Assembly: GCF_905397435.1 (NCBI RefSeq) | Contig: NZ_CAJPVI010000037.1 | Location: 1 to 64,000, forward strand | Length of the DNA stretch: 64,000 nucleotides | Direction of reading: 5' to 3' | Source: Cupriavidus numazuensis | GTDB lineage: Bacteria > Pseudomonadota > Gammaproteobacteria > Burkholderiales > Burkholderiaceae | Part shown: piece by piece, positions 25,907 to 35,213 of the stretch | Numbering within the stretch: the first letter of the stretch is position 1 | Layout: the number at the start of each line of letters is the position of its first letter | The notes under the pieces: generated by a model | The model's input: only the letters and a program-made list of their open reading frames with translations | Databases searched by the model: none | Told to the model about the DNA's origin: nothing | Made by a program: the position numbers and the translations under genes

Positions 25907-25925
25907 CCCACCGGAGTTAGGGGGG
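25907..25925 (-). promoter_or_regulatory. Island operator motif, site 1
   Basis: On the minus strand it reads CCCCCCTAACTCCGGTGGG, 61 bases upstream of the acyl-CoA dehydrogenase start at 25846. It is the reference for five similar sites in this island (25968, 44252, 44308, 45425, 53449), all in promoter regions and all pointing towards the gene they precede. The MalT-like LuxR protein at 50535-53342 is the best candidate binder. Confidence 0.65.
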
Positions 25926-25967
25926 AACGTCCGCCGCAACCCCGCATTGCAAGGTGGGGATTCCCCG

Positions 25968-25986
25968 CCCCCCCACCCCCGGTGGG
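25968..25986 (+). promoter_or_regulatory. Island operator motif, site 2
   Basis: CCCCCCCACCCCCGGTGGG matches site 1 at 16 of 19 positions and precedes the Bug gene start at 26081 by 94 bases. Sites 1 and 2 face apart in one divergent promoter region. Confidence 0.6.
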
Positions 25987-26080
25987 ATGAACAGCGGGTG
26001 CCGGTCCTACGCTATGGAAAGCGATTGCCGCCATGGCTGCGGCAAGTGCTTCACACCATCCACAAGCGAGGAAACCCGTC

Positions 26081-27061
26081 GTGCGTATCAAGACACTTTC
26101 CGTAGTCCTGGCGTTGGCATTCGGCAGCGCCGCCGTGGGCCAGGCCCATGCCCAGGAGTACCCCACGCGTCCCATCACCTTTATCGTGCCGGCGCCTGCC
26201 GGGGGTGCGGTCGACGCCGTCGCCAGGCTGTTCGCCAACGAAATGAGCAGGCAGATGGGACAACCCGTCGTGATCGAGAACAAGCCCGGGGCCGGCGGCA
26301 TTCTGGCCCTGCAGGCCACAGCCCGTGCCGCGCCTGATGGCTACACCGTGCTCGTCACGCATTCGAGCCCCATCATCAATACGCCGCATCTCTACGCCAG
26401 CGTGCCCTATGACGTGCGGCGCGATTTCGCCTTCGTCTCGCAGCTATGCGTCGGCAACCTAGTGCTTGCGGTCGGCGCGGACGTGCCCGCGCGCGACGTG
26501 AAGGGCCTGCTGGCATGGGCGAACACGAACAAGGGCAAGGTCAGCTACGGTTCGTACGGCCAGGGCACATATGCCCACCTCGTGGGCGCCTACCTGAGCC
26601 GCAACCGCAATCTCGACATGGCCCACGTTCCATACAAGGGCGAGGCCCCGATGGCGCAGGACATCGCCGGCGGCGCCCTTACCTGGGGCGTAGCCTCGCT
26701 CGTGGCGCTGCGCCCGTACCTGGACAGCGGCAAGGTCAGGCCGCTGGCGGTCATGGGCAACGTGCGCGCCAAAAGCCTGCCCGATGTGCCGACCATGGCC
26801 GAAGCGGGCTTCACCGAACCCGAATTCACGCCCGCCGGATGGATCGGCATGCTGGCGCCGGCAAAGACGCCCCAACCCGTGCTGGCCCGGCTGGAAAAGG
26901 AGGCCCGCGCGGCCGCGCAGTCGGCGGCCGTGAAGACCCGTCTCGCCACCTATTCCCTCGAACCCGTGGGCAGCGCCGCCGCGCAGTTCCGGCGGGAGTT
27001 CGAGACTACAGAGCCGGTCGTGGCGCGACTGATCCAGTCCTCCGGCGCCAAGGCCGATTGA
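26081..27061 (+). CDS. Bug-family substrate-binding protein (island copy 1)
   Basis: 326 residues from GTG 26081, chosen because it places the signal peptide (MRIKTLSVVLALAFGSAAVG, cleavage near AHAQEYP) at the start and has GAGG about 9 bases upstream; an ATG at 26033 would add 16 poor residues. Bug signature: YPTRPITFIVPAPAGGAVDA, ENKPGAGGILALQATARAAP, AHVPYKGEAPMAQDIAGGAL. Periplasmic binder of a carboxylate or related ligand. The alkyl sulfatase gene follows 47 bases later, and the island operator motif lies upstream. Confidence 0.92.
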   Translation: MRIKTLSVVLALAFGSAAVGQAHAQEYPTRPITFIVPAPAGGAVDAVARLFANEMSRQMGQPVVIENKPGAGGILALQATARAAPDGYTVLVTHSSPIINTPHLYASVPYDVRRDFAFVSQLCVGNLVLAVGADVPARDVKGLLAWANTNKGKVSYGSYGQGTYAHLVGAYLSRNRNLDMAHVPYKGEAPMAQDIAGGALTWGVASLVALRPYLDSGKVRPLAVMGNVRAKSLPDVPTMAEAGFTEPEFTPAGWIGMLAPAKTPQPVLARLEKEARAAAQSAAVKTRLATYSLEPVGSAAAQFRREFETTEPVVARLIQSSGAKAD

Positions 27062-27108
27062 TTCCGACGTTCCAAACGATTCCCACGTCTCACCCAGGCA
27101 GCTTTCCT

Positions 27109-28974
27109 ATGAACGCAATCCCCCAGGTCCAGCCGGTGCTGGACGACATCGACTTCGAGAACGCGCAGCGCGGCTTCATCGGCACCATCCCCGACGGGGA
27201 AATCCGCGACGCCAAAGGCCGCGTGATCTGGTCGATGGCCGACTACAGCTTCCTCGACGATCCGCAGCCCGCCCCCACGGTCCACCCCAACCTGTGGCGG
27301 CAGGCGCGCCTGAACATGGCGCACGGCCTGTTCAAGGTGACCGACCGCATCTACCAGGTGCGCGGCTTCGACATCGCCAACGTCAGCTTCATCGAAGGCG
27401 ACACCGGCGTGATCGTGATCGACCCGCTGACCGTCGCCGAAACCGCCGAGGCCGCCATCGCGCTGTATCGCAAGCATCGCGGCAACCGCCCGGTCAGCGC
27501 GCTGATCTACACGCATAGCCACGCCGACCACTATGGCGGCGCGCGCGGCGTGCTCGACGAAGCCGATGCCGTCGCCCGCAACGTGCCGATCATCGCGCCG
27601 CGCGGCTTCATGTGGCACACCGTGTCGGAGAACGTGATCGCCGGTAACGCGATGATGCGCCGGGGCATGTTCCAGTCCGGGCTGTCGCTGCCCAAGCATG
27701 TGTGCGGGCAGGTGGACTGCGGCATCGGCAAGGGCGTGCCGATGGGCACCGGCACGCTGATTCCGCCGACCATGTCCATCGAGCAGGAAGTGGAAACGCA
27801 CGTGATCGACGGCGTAGAAATCATCTTCCACCTGGCGCTGGAGTCCGAAGCGCCGTCCGAGATGTTCATGCATTTCCCCGGCCTGCGCGCGCTCAACACG
27901 GCGGAGATCGGCGTACAGACCATGCACAACCTCTGCCCGCTGCGCGGCGCCGAAGTCCGCGACGCCCGCGTATGGTCGCGCTATCTCGACGAAGCCCTCG
28001 ACCGCTACGCGCCGACTGCCGATGTCGTGTTCGCCCAGCACAACTGGCCGACCTGGGGCAACGAGCGCATCCGCCACTATCTGCGCCAGCAGCGCGACCT
28101 CTACAAGCATCTGCACGACCAGACCGTACGGCTGATGAACCACGGCCTGACCGGCGTGGAAGTCGCCGAGGCCATGAAACTGCCGCCGTCGCTCGCGCAG
28201 GAATGGGCCAATCGAGGCTTCTACGGTGCGATCTCGCACAACGTGCGCGCCATCGTGCAGCGCTATCTCGGCTGGTATGACGGCAATCCCGCTCACCTGA
28301 ACCTGCTGCCGCCCGAACAGTCCGGGCCGCGCTATGTGGCCTATATGGGCGGGGCGGATGCGCTGCTGGACAAGGCTCGCACCGATTTCACGCGCGGGGA
28401 CCATCGCTGGGTGGCCGAGGTTACCAACCACCTCGTGTTCGCCGATCCTTCGAACGAAGCGGCGCGCATGCTGTGTGCTGATGCGCTTGAACAGCTTGGC
28501 TTTGCGGCGGAATCCTCGACCTGGCGCAATGCCTATCTGCTGGGGGCGCAGGAACTGCGCAAGGGGCCTATCAAGCTGCGCCGCCGGCATGTGAGTCGCG
28601 ATCTGGTGTCGGTGTTGCCGCTGGAACTGCTGCTTGATTACTTCGCGGTGCGGCTGAATGGCGAACAGGCGGATGGCGAGTGCATGGAGATCGAATGGCG
28701 CAATCCGGAAACCGGGGAGTGCTGGGCAATGCGGCTTGAGAATGCCACGATGACTTACCTGCCGGGGCCTGCGCGTGGGAAGCGTACTGCGTGTGTGTCG
28801 CTCGGCCGCGAAGGGCTTGCTGCGCTGCAGGCGGGGAATGACGGGCTGCCCGCCACGTTCTCCCGGCTGGCGGAGGAAGGGGTTATCGGGGTGGAGGGGG
28901 ATCTGGCTGGGGTGGTGCGGTGGCTTGGGATGTTGGAGGAATTTGAGCCGATGTTTAATGTGGTGGAACCGTGA
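27109..28974 (+). CDS. SdsA-like alkyl sulfatase (metallo-beta-lactamase fold)
   Basis: 621 residues. The N-terminal metallo-beta-lactamase domain shows VIVIDPLTVAETAEAAIALY and the zinc motif YTHSHADHYGGARG (HxHxDH); a second metal region is FAQHNWPTWGNERI. A helical dimerisation domain follows (YLGWYDGNPAHLNLLPPEQS, then YVAYMGGADALLDKARTDFT), and the last 120 residues form an SCP2-like domain (CMEIEWRNPETGECWAMRLE). This is the order of Pseudomonas SdsA1, which hydrolyses primary alkyl sulfates to alcohol and sulfate. No signal peptide is visible, so it would act in the cytoplasm. The product alcohol could feed the GMC enzyme of this island. Confidence 0.92.
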   Translation: MNAIPQVQPVLDDIDFENAQRGFIGTIPDGEIRDAKGRVIWSMADYSFLDDPQPAPTVHPNLWRQARLNMAHGLFKVTDRIYQVRGFDIANVSFIEGDTGVIVIDPLTVAETAEAAIALYRKHRGNRPVSALIYTHSHADHYGGARGVLDEADAVARNVPIIAPRGFMWHTVSENVIAGNAMMRRGMFQSGLSLPKHVCGQVDCGIGKGVPMGTGTLIPPTMSIEQEVETHVIDGVEIIFHLALESEAPSEMFMHFPGLRALNTAEIGVQTMHNLCPLRGAEVRDARVWSRYLDEALDRYAPTADVVFAQHNWPTWGNERIRHYLRQQRDLYKHLHDQTVRLMNHGLTGVEVAEAMKLPPSLAQEWANRGFYGAISHNVRAIVQRYLGWYDGNPAHLNLLPPEQSGPRYVAYMGGADALLDKARTDFTRGDHRWVAEVTNHLVFADPSNEAARMLCADALEQLGFAAESSTWRNAYLLGAQELRKGPIKLRRRHVSRDLVSVLPLELLLDYFAVRLNGEQADGECMEIEWRNPETGECWAMRLENATMTYLPGPARGKRTACVSLGREGLAALQAGNDGLPATFSRLAEEGVIGVEGDLAGVVRWLGMLEEFEPMFNVVEP

Positions 28975-29011
28975 GGGATTGGGGGGCCGGCGGGGGGATT
29001 GCTGGCTCGCC

Positions 29012-29784
29012 TTGCTTGGCAGGCGCCGCTGTTTCGCTGGCGTAGCTGGGGGGAGCTTGTGGTTCTTGGCAGGCACCGCTGTTTCGCCGGCGTAGCCGGC
29101 GAGTCACTTTTGTCCGAGCGACAAAAGTAACCAAAAACGCGTTTTGGTTGCCCCAAAGGGGCGAATTTTTATCGTAGTGGGCCAGGGGTGTTGTACGGGT
29201 ATGGGCTTCAGAGTGAATTACGCTGCCTGCCGCGTGGGGCACCACCGTGAGTGGGAATACAGCGCTGATTGAACGAGCCCTGCAAGCGTTCGTGGCCCCT
29301 GCTGCCGGCGATATCGTGTGATCGCCTTCGGCTGCGCTACGCGCAGAGCTCAAGTCTGAGCACGCAGGCCCAGGGCGAACTACGCCTCGGTGACGATGCC
29401 TGCCAATGCATGAGCGGAGTAGAGAGAGGGGTGAGAAGAATGCAGACCTCGGACGCCGGCAAGGTTGATCAGCTTGCGCCCAGACGACGACGCGCGCGCA
29501 GCGCAGCCGAAGGCGTCCAACCACTGACCTCGTTGAAACGCTGTACCCGAGTCCGTCTTGGGGATCGTCCAAAAGCCGTGCCGCGCAAGGCACAGGTTCT
29601 GACTCACATGGCGTAGCAGGTTGGAACGGCCGACCACCATCGCAGGTGTCCAAAGCCGTTTGAACCACTGCCACCGTGGAATTGATGGCCAGCGGCAACG
29701 ACGCGCTTTTTGGTTACTTTTTGTCGCTCGGACAAAAAGTGACTCGCCGGCTACGCCGGCGAAACAGCGGCGCCCGCCAAGAAC
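29012..29784. repeat. Long non-coding repeat with inverted ends, copy A
   Basis: The ends are near-mirror copies: left 29063-29135 and right 29707-29784. Each contains a GCCGGC-GTA-GCCGGC-type palindrome, a TTTTGTCCGAGCGACAAAA-type hairpin and the block TTGGTTACTTTT or its complement. A partial extra end unit lies at 29012-29048. The ~560-bp interior has no conserved reading frame but matches copy B (54899-55645), strongly so from 29465 to 29700. It fills the gap between the alkyl sulfatase and an acyl-CoA ligase. It could be a non-autonomous element, an expanded REP-type repeat or a structured RNA. Confidence 0.75.
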
Positions 29785-29799
29785 GACACCCCACTCCCA

Positions 29800-31332
29800 C
29801 TAAAGAAACCCCATCCGCAATTCCCTCTTCAACACCTTCCCCGCCCCCGACAGCGGCAACGCCTCACGAAACTCCACCGTCTTCGGCACCTTGTACCCCG
29901 CAATGAACTTTCGGCAATACCGCCTAACCTCCTCCGCGCCCAACGCCATGCCAGCCCGGACCACCACCACGGCATGAACCGCCTCGCCCCATTTGTCGTG
30001 CGGCACGCCAATCACCGCGCACGCAGCGACCGCCGGATGCCGGGCAATCACGTTCTCGACTTCCGCGGAGTAGACATTCTCACCACCACTGACGATCATG
30101 TCCTTGATGCGATCGACGATGAACAGATATCCCTGTTCATCCATATAACCGCCATCGCCTGTATGGAGCCAGCCATTGCGCAGCGCTTTGGCCGTTTCCT
30201 CCGGCTTGTTCCAGTACCCCGCCATGATATTCGGGCCACGCACGATGATCTCGCCCACCGTGCCGCGCGACACCTCGTTGCCCGCTTCATCGACGATCTT
30301 CACAAGCACGGCCGGGCCGCCACGCCCCACGGAGCGGTACAGCCCACTGCGCCGGCCCGCTTCGCCATGGTTGGCGGGCGGGTTCGACGAGACACTCGGG
30401 CAGGCCTCGGTCAAGCCGTATGAATGGCTCAGTTCAACACCAGGCAGGCGCGTGATCACCTCTTCCAGCAGCGCGATGGAAATCGGCGAGGCCCCGTAAG
30501 TCAGCCGCCGCACGCGCGAGAAGTCGGTGATGGCGAAATCCGGATGCGCGAGCGTCGCCTGGATCATGGTCGGCACGAGCTGGATCTCGGCCACGCCGTC
30601 GTCGCGGATCGCGCGCAGCACGTCGGCGGCGTCGAACGACGGGATGATCGCGTGGCTCTCGCCGGCCAGCCACTGGACGATGGCACGGCCGAGGCCCGCG
30701 ACATGGAAGAACGGCGTGGCGTGCAGTACGGCCGCGTCGCGGACCGGCGGCGCTTCCGCTAGCCGCTGCATGCCGCTCGACCACAGGTTCATGTGGGTCT
30801 GCATCACGCCCTTCGGGAAGCCCGTGGTGCCGCCCGTGTACATCACCGAAGCCAAATCGCCACCACCGCGCCCGGCATCCTCCACAGGCTCGCTGGATGC
30901 GATCAGCGCTTCGAACGACAACATGCCGGCGGGGGCCTCTCTCTCGCCGGCATGGATCACCACGGCCACCGAGCGCGATGCCGCGCGAATGGCATCGACC
31001 AGCGGCAGGTGGTGATCGTCAACGATCAGGATGCGCGTGTCGCAGTCGTCCAGCGAGTAGACCATCTCCGGCACGCTCCACCGGATATTGACCGGATTGA
31101 CCACGCCCCCGCCCCACCACGTCCCCATGAAATACTCGAGGTAGCGGTCGGAGTTGAGCGACAGCATGGCAACCCGGTCGCCGGGCGCCATGCCCTGTGC
31201 ACGCAGGCCAGCGGCGAGGCGGGCGACGCGGTCTGCCATCTCGCCATACGTTCGGAGTCGGCCCTGGAACACAGTGGCCGTGCGCGCCGGCGTCAGTTGC
31301 GCGGCGCGCTGCAGGCTGAGAGTGAGATGCAT
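29800..31332 (-). CDS. AMP-dependent acyl-CoA ligase
   Basis: 510 residues of the ANL superfamily. The phosphate loop is MYTGGTTGFPKGVMQTH, the A5 motif YGLTEACPSVSSNP, A7/A8 are GWLHTGDGGYMDEQGYLFIV and DRIKDMIVSGGENVYSAEVE, and the acylation Lys is in LSGAGKVLKREL near the end. It makes an acyl-AMP and then an acyl-CoA, most likely from a fatty or branched acid. It is the last gene of the 13-gene minus-strand operon, 4 bases after the thioesterase gene, and ends 15 bases from repeat copy A. Confidence 0.93.
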   Translation of the reverse strand: MHLTLSLQRAAQLTPARTATVFQGRLRTYGEMADRVARLAAGLRAQGMAPGDRVAMLSLNSDRYLEYFMGTWWGGGVVNPVNIRWSVPEMVYSLDDCDTRILIVDDHHLPLVDAIRAASRSVAVVIHAGEREAPAGMLSFEALIASSEPVEDAGRGGGDLASVMYTGGTTGFPKGVMQTHMNLWSSGMQRLAEAPPVRDAAVLHATPFFHVAGLGRAIVQWLAGESHAIIPSFDAADVLRAIRDDGVAEIQLVPTMIQATLAHPDFAITDFSRVRRLTYGASPISIALLEEVITRLPGVELSHSYGLTEACPSVSSNPPANHGEAGRRSGLYRSVGRGGPAVLVKIVDEAGNEVSRGTVGEIIVRGPNIMAGYWNKPEETAKALRNGWLHTGDGGYMDEQGYLFIVDRIKDMIVSGGENVYSAEVENVIARHPAVAACAVIGVPHDKWGEAVHAVVVVRAGMALGAEEVRRYCRKFIAGYKVPKTVEFREALPLSGAGKVLKRELRMGFL

Positions 31333-31336
31333 CCGA

Positions 31337-31783
31337 TCACCCCACCGCCTGCCCGGCCCGCACCTTGACGAAGAACGCCCCGCTGGAATGCATCACCACA
31401 CGGTCACCCACGCGCATGTCGCAGTCGGTGTTGATCAGCTTGCGGCCGTCCTTGAGCACGCGCACATGGGCCTCGACCCAGTCGCCGGGCTGTACCGCGC
31501 CGATGTAGTCGATGCCCAGATGCACGGTCGGCGCAGCCGACGTATGGAGGTCGCGGCGCACCACGGCCCCTTGCGCGACATCCGCGAGCGTGGCCAGGAA
31601 GCCGCCATGGGCGATGCCGATCTGGTTCAGGTGCTCGCGGCCCACGCGCGCGGCCACGATCGGCTTGTCAGCGTGGATATAGAACGGACCGCAGGTCTTG
31701 ATGAAGCCCGCCGGCGAGACCAGCAACTCGAACCCTTCAGGAATTTCATTACCGGCATCCGCCGGTTGCACTGCGTGCATCAT
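31337..31783 (-). CDS. PaaI-type hot-dog thioesterase
   Basis: 148 residues. The hot-dog core holds LNQIGIAHGGFLATLADVAQ, with the HGG turn and the Asp/Asn-region typical of PaaI-like acyl-CoA thioesterases, then HLGIDYIGAVQPGDWVEAHV and DRVVMHSSGAFFVKV. It would release CoA from dead-end acyl-CoAs in the pathway. Its start overlaps the GMC oxidoreductase stop by 4 bases and the ligase follows after 4 bases, so all three are co-translated. Confidence 0.88.
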   Translation of the reverse strand: MMHAVQPADAGNEIPEGFELLVSPAGFIKTCGPFYIHADKPIVAARVGREHLNQIGIAHGGFLATLADVAQGAVVRRDLHTSAAPTVHLGIDYIGAVQPGDWVEAHVRVLKDGRKLINTDCDMRVGDRVVMHSSGAFFVKVRAGQAVG

Positions 31784-33465
31784 GCATTCGCTCCTTTCAC
31801 GGGCGATCCCAGCGGCGCTGCCGGCCGGCCCAGGATCATGTCCGCCGCCTTTTCGCCGATCATCATCGCCGGCGCATTGGTGTTGCCGCCGATCAGCGTC
31901 GGCATGACCGATGCGTCCACCACGCGCAGGCCCTCCACACCGCGCACGCGCAGTTGCGGGTCGACCACCGATCCCGCATCGCCGCCCATGCGGCAGGTGC
32001 CAACAGGGTGGTAAGCGGTGTCCGCGCGGCGGCGGATCAGCGCGCGGATGGCCTCGTCGTCGCTGCCGTCCGCACGCAGGTCCGGATCACCGGACTTGCC
32101 GCCGAAGCGGGACAGCACCGGCTGGTCGAAGATGCGCTTGAGGATGCGCACGCCCCCGACCAGGCTTTCCATGTCGCGCGGGTCGGAGAGCATGTTCAGG
32201 TCGATCTCCGGTGCCTCGCGCACGTCGGCGGAGCGCAGACGTACCTGACCGCGGCTGTGCGGCCGCAGGATGCACATATGGCACGAATAGCCGTGGCCAT
32301 AACCGATCGGACGCGTCACGGCGGCGGTAATGAAGTGCGCCTGCAGATCCGGGGCGGCCAGGTCGGGACGGCTCTTGAAGAAACCGCCGGCCTCCGACAG
32401 GTTGCCCGACAGCATGCCCGCACGCTCGCGCTTGTAGCGGCGGAACTCGCGCCACATGCGCAGGCCGCCGCGGACCGACAAGCCGATCAGGTCCGTGGTC
32501 GGCACCTTTGCCTGGTAGAGCAGCACGTCCGCATGTTCCTGCAGGTTCTGGCCGACGCCGGGCGCATCCGCCACCACGTCGATGCCGAACTGGCGCAGGT
32601 GGTCGGCCGGGCCGACGCCCGAGACCATCAGCAGTTGCGGCGAACCGAACGCGCCGCTGCTGACGATCACCTCGCGGCTGGCGCGCAGCGTCACCTCCGT
32701 ATCGCCACGGCGAACGACCACGCCGACCGCGCGCTTGCCTTCGAACACGATGCGCATGGCTTGCGTGTCGGTCAGCACGTGCAGGTTCGGCTGCCGCGCG
32801 TTGACGGTCGGGTCGCCCCGGTGCAGATAGGCGCGTGCCGCGTTCCAGCGCTCGCCATTGCGCTGCGTGACCTGGTAGTAGCCGACGCCTTCCTGGGTCT
32901 GGCCATTGAAGTCATGGTTGTACGGATGGCCCGCCGCCTGCGCGGCCTCGATGAAGTAGCGCGAGTACGGGCTCGGCGTGCGCAGGTCGGTTACGGCGAG
33001 CGGACCACTGCCGCCGTGCAGCGGATCGTCCTTGCGGCCGCCCACGCGGTCATTGCATTCGGAGCGGCGGAAATAAGGCAGCACGTCCTGCCAGCTCCAG
33101 CCGTCGCAGCCATCGGCAGCCCAGCGGTCGTAGTCCGACGGCACGCCGCGGATGTAGACCATGCCGTTGATCGATGAGCTGCCGCCCAGGCCCCGCCCGC
33201 GCGGCTGCTGGCCGCGCCGGTTGTCGAGATTTGGCTGCGGCTTGGTGCGATAGCCATAGTTGCGCGCGTTGGCCTTGCGCGCGTTGACGATCACGCCGAG
33301 CGGCGTCGTCACCGATTTCACGTGGTCGTTTGCACCGGCTTCCAGCAGGGCGATGCTGTAATCGCTGCCCTGCGCGAGCCGTCCGGCGACGGCACAACCG
33401 GCTGATCCGCCGCCGATGACGATGTAGTCGAACTGCGTTTGGGTCTGGGTCTGCGTCTGGGTCAT
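31780..33465 (-). CDS. GMC-family FAD alcohol oxidoreductase (choline dehydrogenase-like)
   Basis: 561 residues from ATG 33465, which overlaps the stop of the ligase gene by 4 bases. After an odd MTQTQTQTQTQ start comes FDYIVIGGGSAGCAVAGRL (FAD Rossmann), then GRGLGGSSSINGMVYIRGVP (GMC signature 1), SSGAFGSPQLLMVSGVGPAD (signature 2), and the active-site His/Asn region TAYHPVGTCRMG to MPTLIGGNTNAPAMMIGEKA. No signal peptide. It should oxidise a primary or long-chain alcohol to the aldehyde, fitting between the alkyl sulfatase and the aldehyde dehydrogenase. Confidence 0.93.
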   Translation of the reverse strand: MTQTQTQTQTQFDYIVIGGGSAGCAVAGRLAQGSDYSIALLEAGANDHVKSVTTPLGVIVNARKANARNYGYRTKPQPNLDNRRGQQPRGRGLGGSSSINGMVYIRGVPSDYDRWAADGCDGWSWQDVLPYFRRSECNDRVGGRKDDPLHGGSGPLAVTDLRTPSPYSRYFIEAAQAAGHPYNHDFNGQTQEGVGYYQVTQRNGERWNAARAYLHRGDPTVNARQPNLHVLTDTQAMRIVFEGKRAVGVVVRRGDTEVTLRASREVIVSSGAFGSPQLLMVSGVGPADHLRQFGIDVVADAPGVGQNLQEHADVLLYQAKVPTTDLIGLSVRGGLRMWREFRRYKRERAGMLSGNLSEAGGFFKSRPDLAAPDLQAHFITAAVTRPIGYGHGYSCHMCILRPHSRGQVRLRSADVREAPEIDLNMLSDPRDMESLVGGVRILKRIFDQPVLSRFGGKSGDPDLRADGSDDEAIRALIRRRADTAYHPVGTCRMGGDAGSVVDPQLRVRGVEGLRVVDASVMPTLIGGNTNAPAMMIGEKAADMILGRPAAPLGSPVKGANA

Positions 33466-35177
33466 TGCATTGACTCCGCTTCCTGCAAGGTCCGCCACGC
33501 GAGCTTGCCGGTGGCCGTACGGGGAATCGAGGCGACGATCTCGACGATGCGCGGGGCCTTGTAGGCCGCCATATGCTCGCGGCCCCAGGCCACCAGGCTG
33601 TCAGCCGTGATGCCTTCGTGGCCGGCCTTGAGCACGACCACCGCCTTGACCGTCTCGCCGCGATGCGCGTCGCGGGCCGCGATCACGCAGGTTTCCTGGA
33701 TGGCCGGGTGGCGGTACAGCAAGGTCTCCACCTCGGCCGGCCAGACCTTGTAGCCCGATGCGTTGATCATGCGCTTGAGGCGGTCGCGCATGAAGAAGTA
33801 GCCTTCCTCGTCCTCGCAGGCCAGGTCGCCGGTGCGGAAGAAGCGCTTGCCGTCGAGGGTGATGAAGGTTTCCTCGTTGGCCTTCGGGTTGTTCCAGTAG
33901 CCATGCATGATCTGCCCGCCATGCACCACGATCTCCCCGACTTCCCCGCGCGGCACGGGCTGCAGCGTTTCCGGGTCGATGACGTGGGCTTCCACGCCAT
34001 AGGTGCGCACGCCGAGGCATGTCGGCTTGGGCTTGTGCACCGGGTTGACGAACAGGAAGGCCGCGGTCTCGGTCAGGCCATAGCCCTCCACGTACTGCAG
34101 GCCGTAGCGCTCGCGCATCAACGCGGAGGTGTTCTCGGGCATGGCGGCCCCGCCGCCGCCCACCACGCGCAGGCTGCTCAGGTCGCGTGACTCGATGCCG
34201 GGCTGGTTGAAAAAGTCCACCAGCATCGGCGGCAAGGCGCCCCAGAACGTCACGCGGTGGCGCTCGATCAGTTCGGCTGCGGTACGCGCATCCCAGCGCG
34301 GCAGCAGCACGATGGTGCCGCCGACGAAGATCGGGCCGTTGAGGCTGTTCTGCAGGCCGAGCAGGTGGAACATCGGCGCAACGGCCAAAAAGACCGCCTC
34401 GCAGTTCGTATTGCGCCAGAGCTGCGAGCCGGCCACCGACGTCATCACCGTGCGGTGGTCATGCACGCAAGCCTTGGGGGCACCGGTGGTCCCCGAGGTA
34501 TAGGGCAGCATGCTGAGGTCGCTCTGCTTGCCGGTGTACGGCGCCGGCAAGCGGCCCTCGGCCAGCGCATCCGGCCAGCTCACCATGCCGTCGGGCAGGC
34601 TGTCGCGGCTGCAGCGCACCCGCACCCAATCCGGCACCGTGAGGCCGGCGTCGTCATCGCCGAGCGCATCGCCATAGGCATGCACGATCACGTGGCGCAA
34701 CGGCGTCTGGCCCAGCAGCGGAAGAAGCTGGTTGGCCAGCTCCTGCGCGGCGAAGCAGGCCACCGCGCCGCTGTCGGCGGCGATGTGGCGCAATTCCTCC
34801 TCGAGCAGCATCGCATTGACCGGCACCATTACGGCCTGCGCGCGCAGGATGGCGAAGTACGCGGCGATGAACTGCGGGCAGTTCTGGCTGAACAGCATCA
34901 CGCGGTCGCCAGGCTTCACGCCGCAGGCTTGCTGCAGGTAGCCGGCCATATGGCCGGCATCACGCAGCAGTTCGCCATAGGTGTAGGCCGCGCCGTAGAA
35001 CTGGACCGCCGTCTTGCCCGGGTAGCGGCGCGCGGACATCTCCAGGTTCTCGAAGAGGGTGGTGTCGGGGACGTGCACCTGCGCCGGCAGGCCGCCCTTG
35101 GCGTAGCGGCGGTCCAGCACGAGCGTGCCGGTGGGACGCTCGATCGTGCCGTCCTGCCCCGGATTGGTCGAAGTCAT
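33462..35177 (-). CDS. AMP-dependent acyl-CoA ligase (fatty/medium-chain type)
   Basis: 571 residues. Motifs: LPYTSGTTGAPKACVHDHRT (phosphate loop), GYGLTETAAFLFVNP, FRTGDLACEDEEGYFFMRDR, LKRMINASGYKVWPAEVE and the C-terminal Lys in IPRTATGKLAWRTL. The length and FFMRDRLKRMINASGYKVWP are typical of long-chain fatty-acid-CoA ligases. It is the second ligase of the operon, so the island may activate two different acids, for example the substrate and a shortened product. It overlaps the GMC gene by 4 bases. Confidence 0.93.
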   Translation of the reverse strand: MTSTNPGQDGTIERPTGTLVLDRRYAKGGLPAQVHVPDTTLFENLEMSARRYPGKTAVQFYGAAYTYGELLRDAGHMAGYLQQACGVKPGDRVMLFSQNCPQFIAAYFAILRAQAVMVPVNAMLLEEELRHIAADSGAVACFAAQELANQLLPLLGQTPLRHVIVHAYGDALGDDDAGLTVPDWVRVRCSRDSLPDGMVSWPDALAEGRLPAPYTGKQSDLSMLPYTSGTTGAPKACVHDHRTVMTSVAGSQLWRNTNCEAVFLAVAPMFHLLGLQNSLNGPIFVGGTIVLLPRWDARTAAELIERHRVTFWGALPPMLVDFFNQPGIESRDLSSLRVVGGGGAAMPENTSALMRERYGLQYVEGYGLTETAAFLFVNPVHKPKPTCLGVRTYGVEAHVIDPETLQPVPRGEVGEIVVHGGQIMHGYWNNPKANEETFITLDGKRFFRTGDLACEDEEGYFFMRDRLKRMINASGYKVWPAEVETLLYRHPAIQETCVIAARDAHRGETVKAVVVLKAGHEGITADSLVAWGREHMAAYKAPRIVEIVASIPRTATGKLAWRTLQEAESMQ

Positions 35178-35213
35178 CGTCAGGTCCTCATGGTTGATCG
35201 TGGCGGTGCGCCA

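Noticed and set aside
23552..25990. An 812-residue plus-strand frame opposite the two PimC/PimD-like genes
   Set aside because: Shadow of high-GC coding sequence: His/Arg/Gly-rich, no domain, while the minus strand encodes two clear acyl-CoA dehydrogenases.
26446..28974. A frame that would extend the alkyl sulfatase by about 220 residues upstream
   Set aside because: The extra part overlaps the Bug gene in another phase and is Arg/Gly/Pro-rich shadow sequence; the SdsA-like domain starts at ATG 27109.
26950..29076. A 708-residue minus-strand frame opposite the alkyl sulfatase
   Set aside because: Antisense shadow rich in His, Arg and Gln without recognisable motifs; the plus-strand protein carries the zinc motif and full family length.
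29380..29640. Short minus-strand protein inside repeat copy A
   Set aside because: The corresponding frame in copy B is shifted by small indels, so a protein is not conserved; treated as non-coding repeat.
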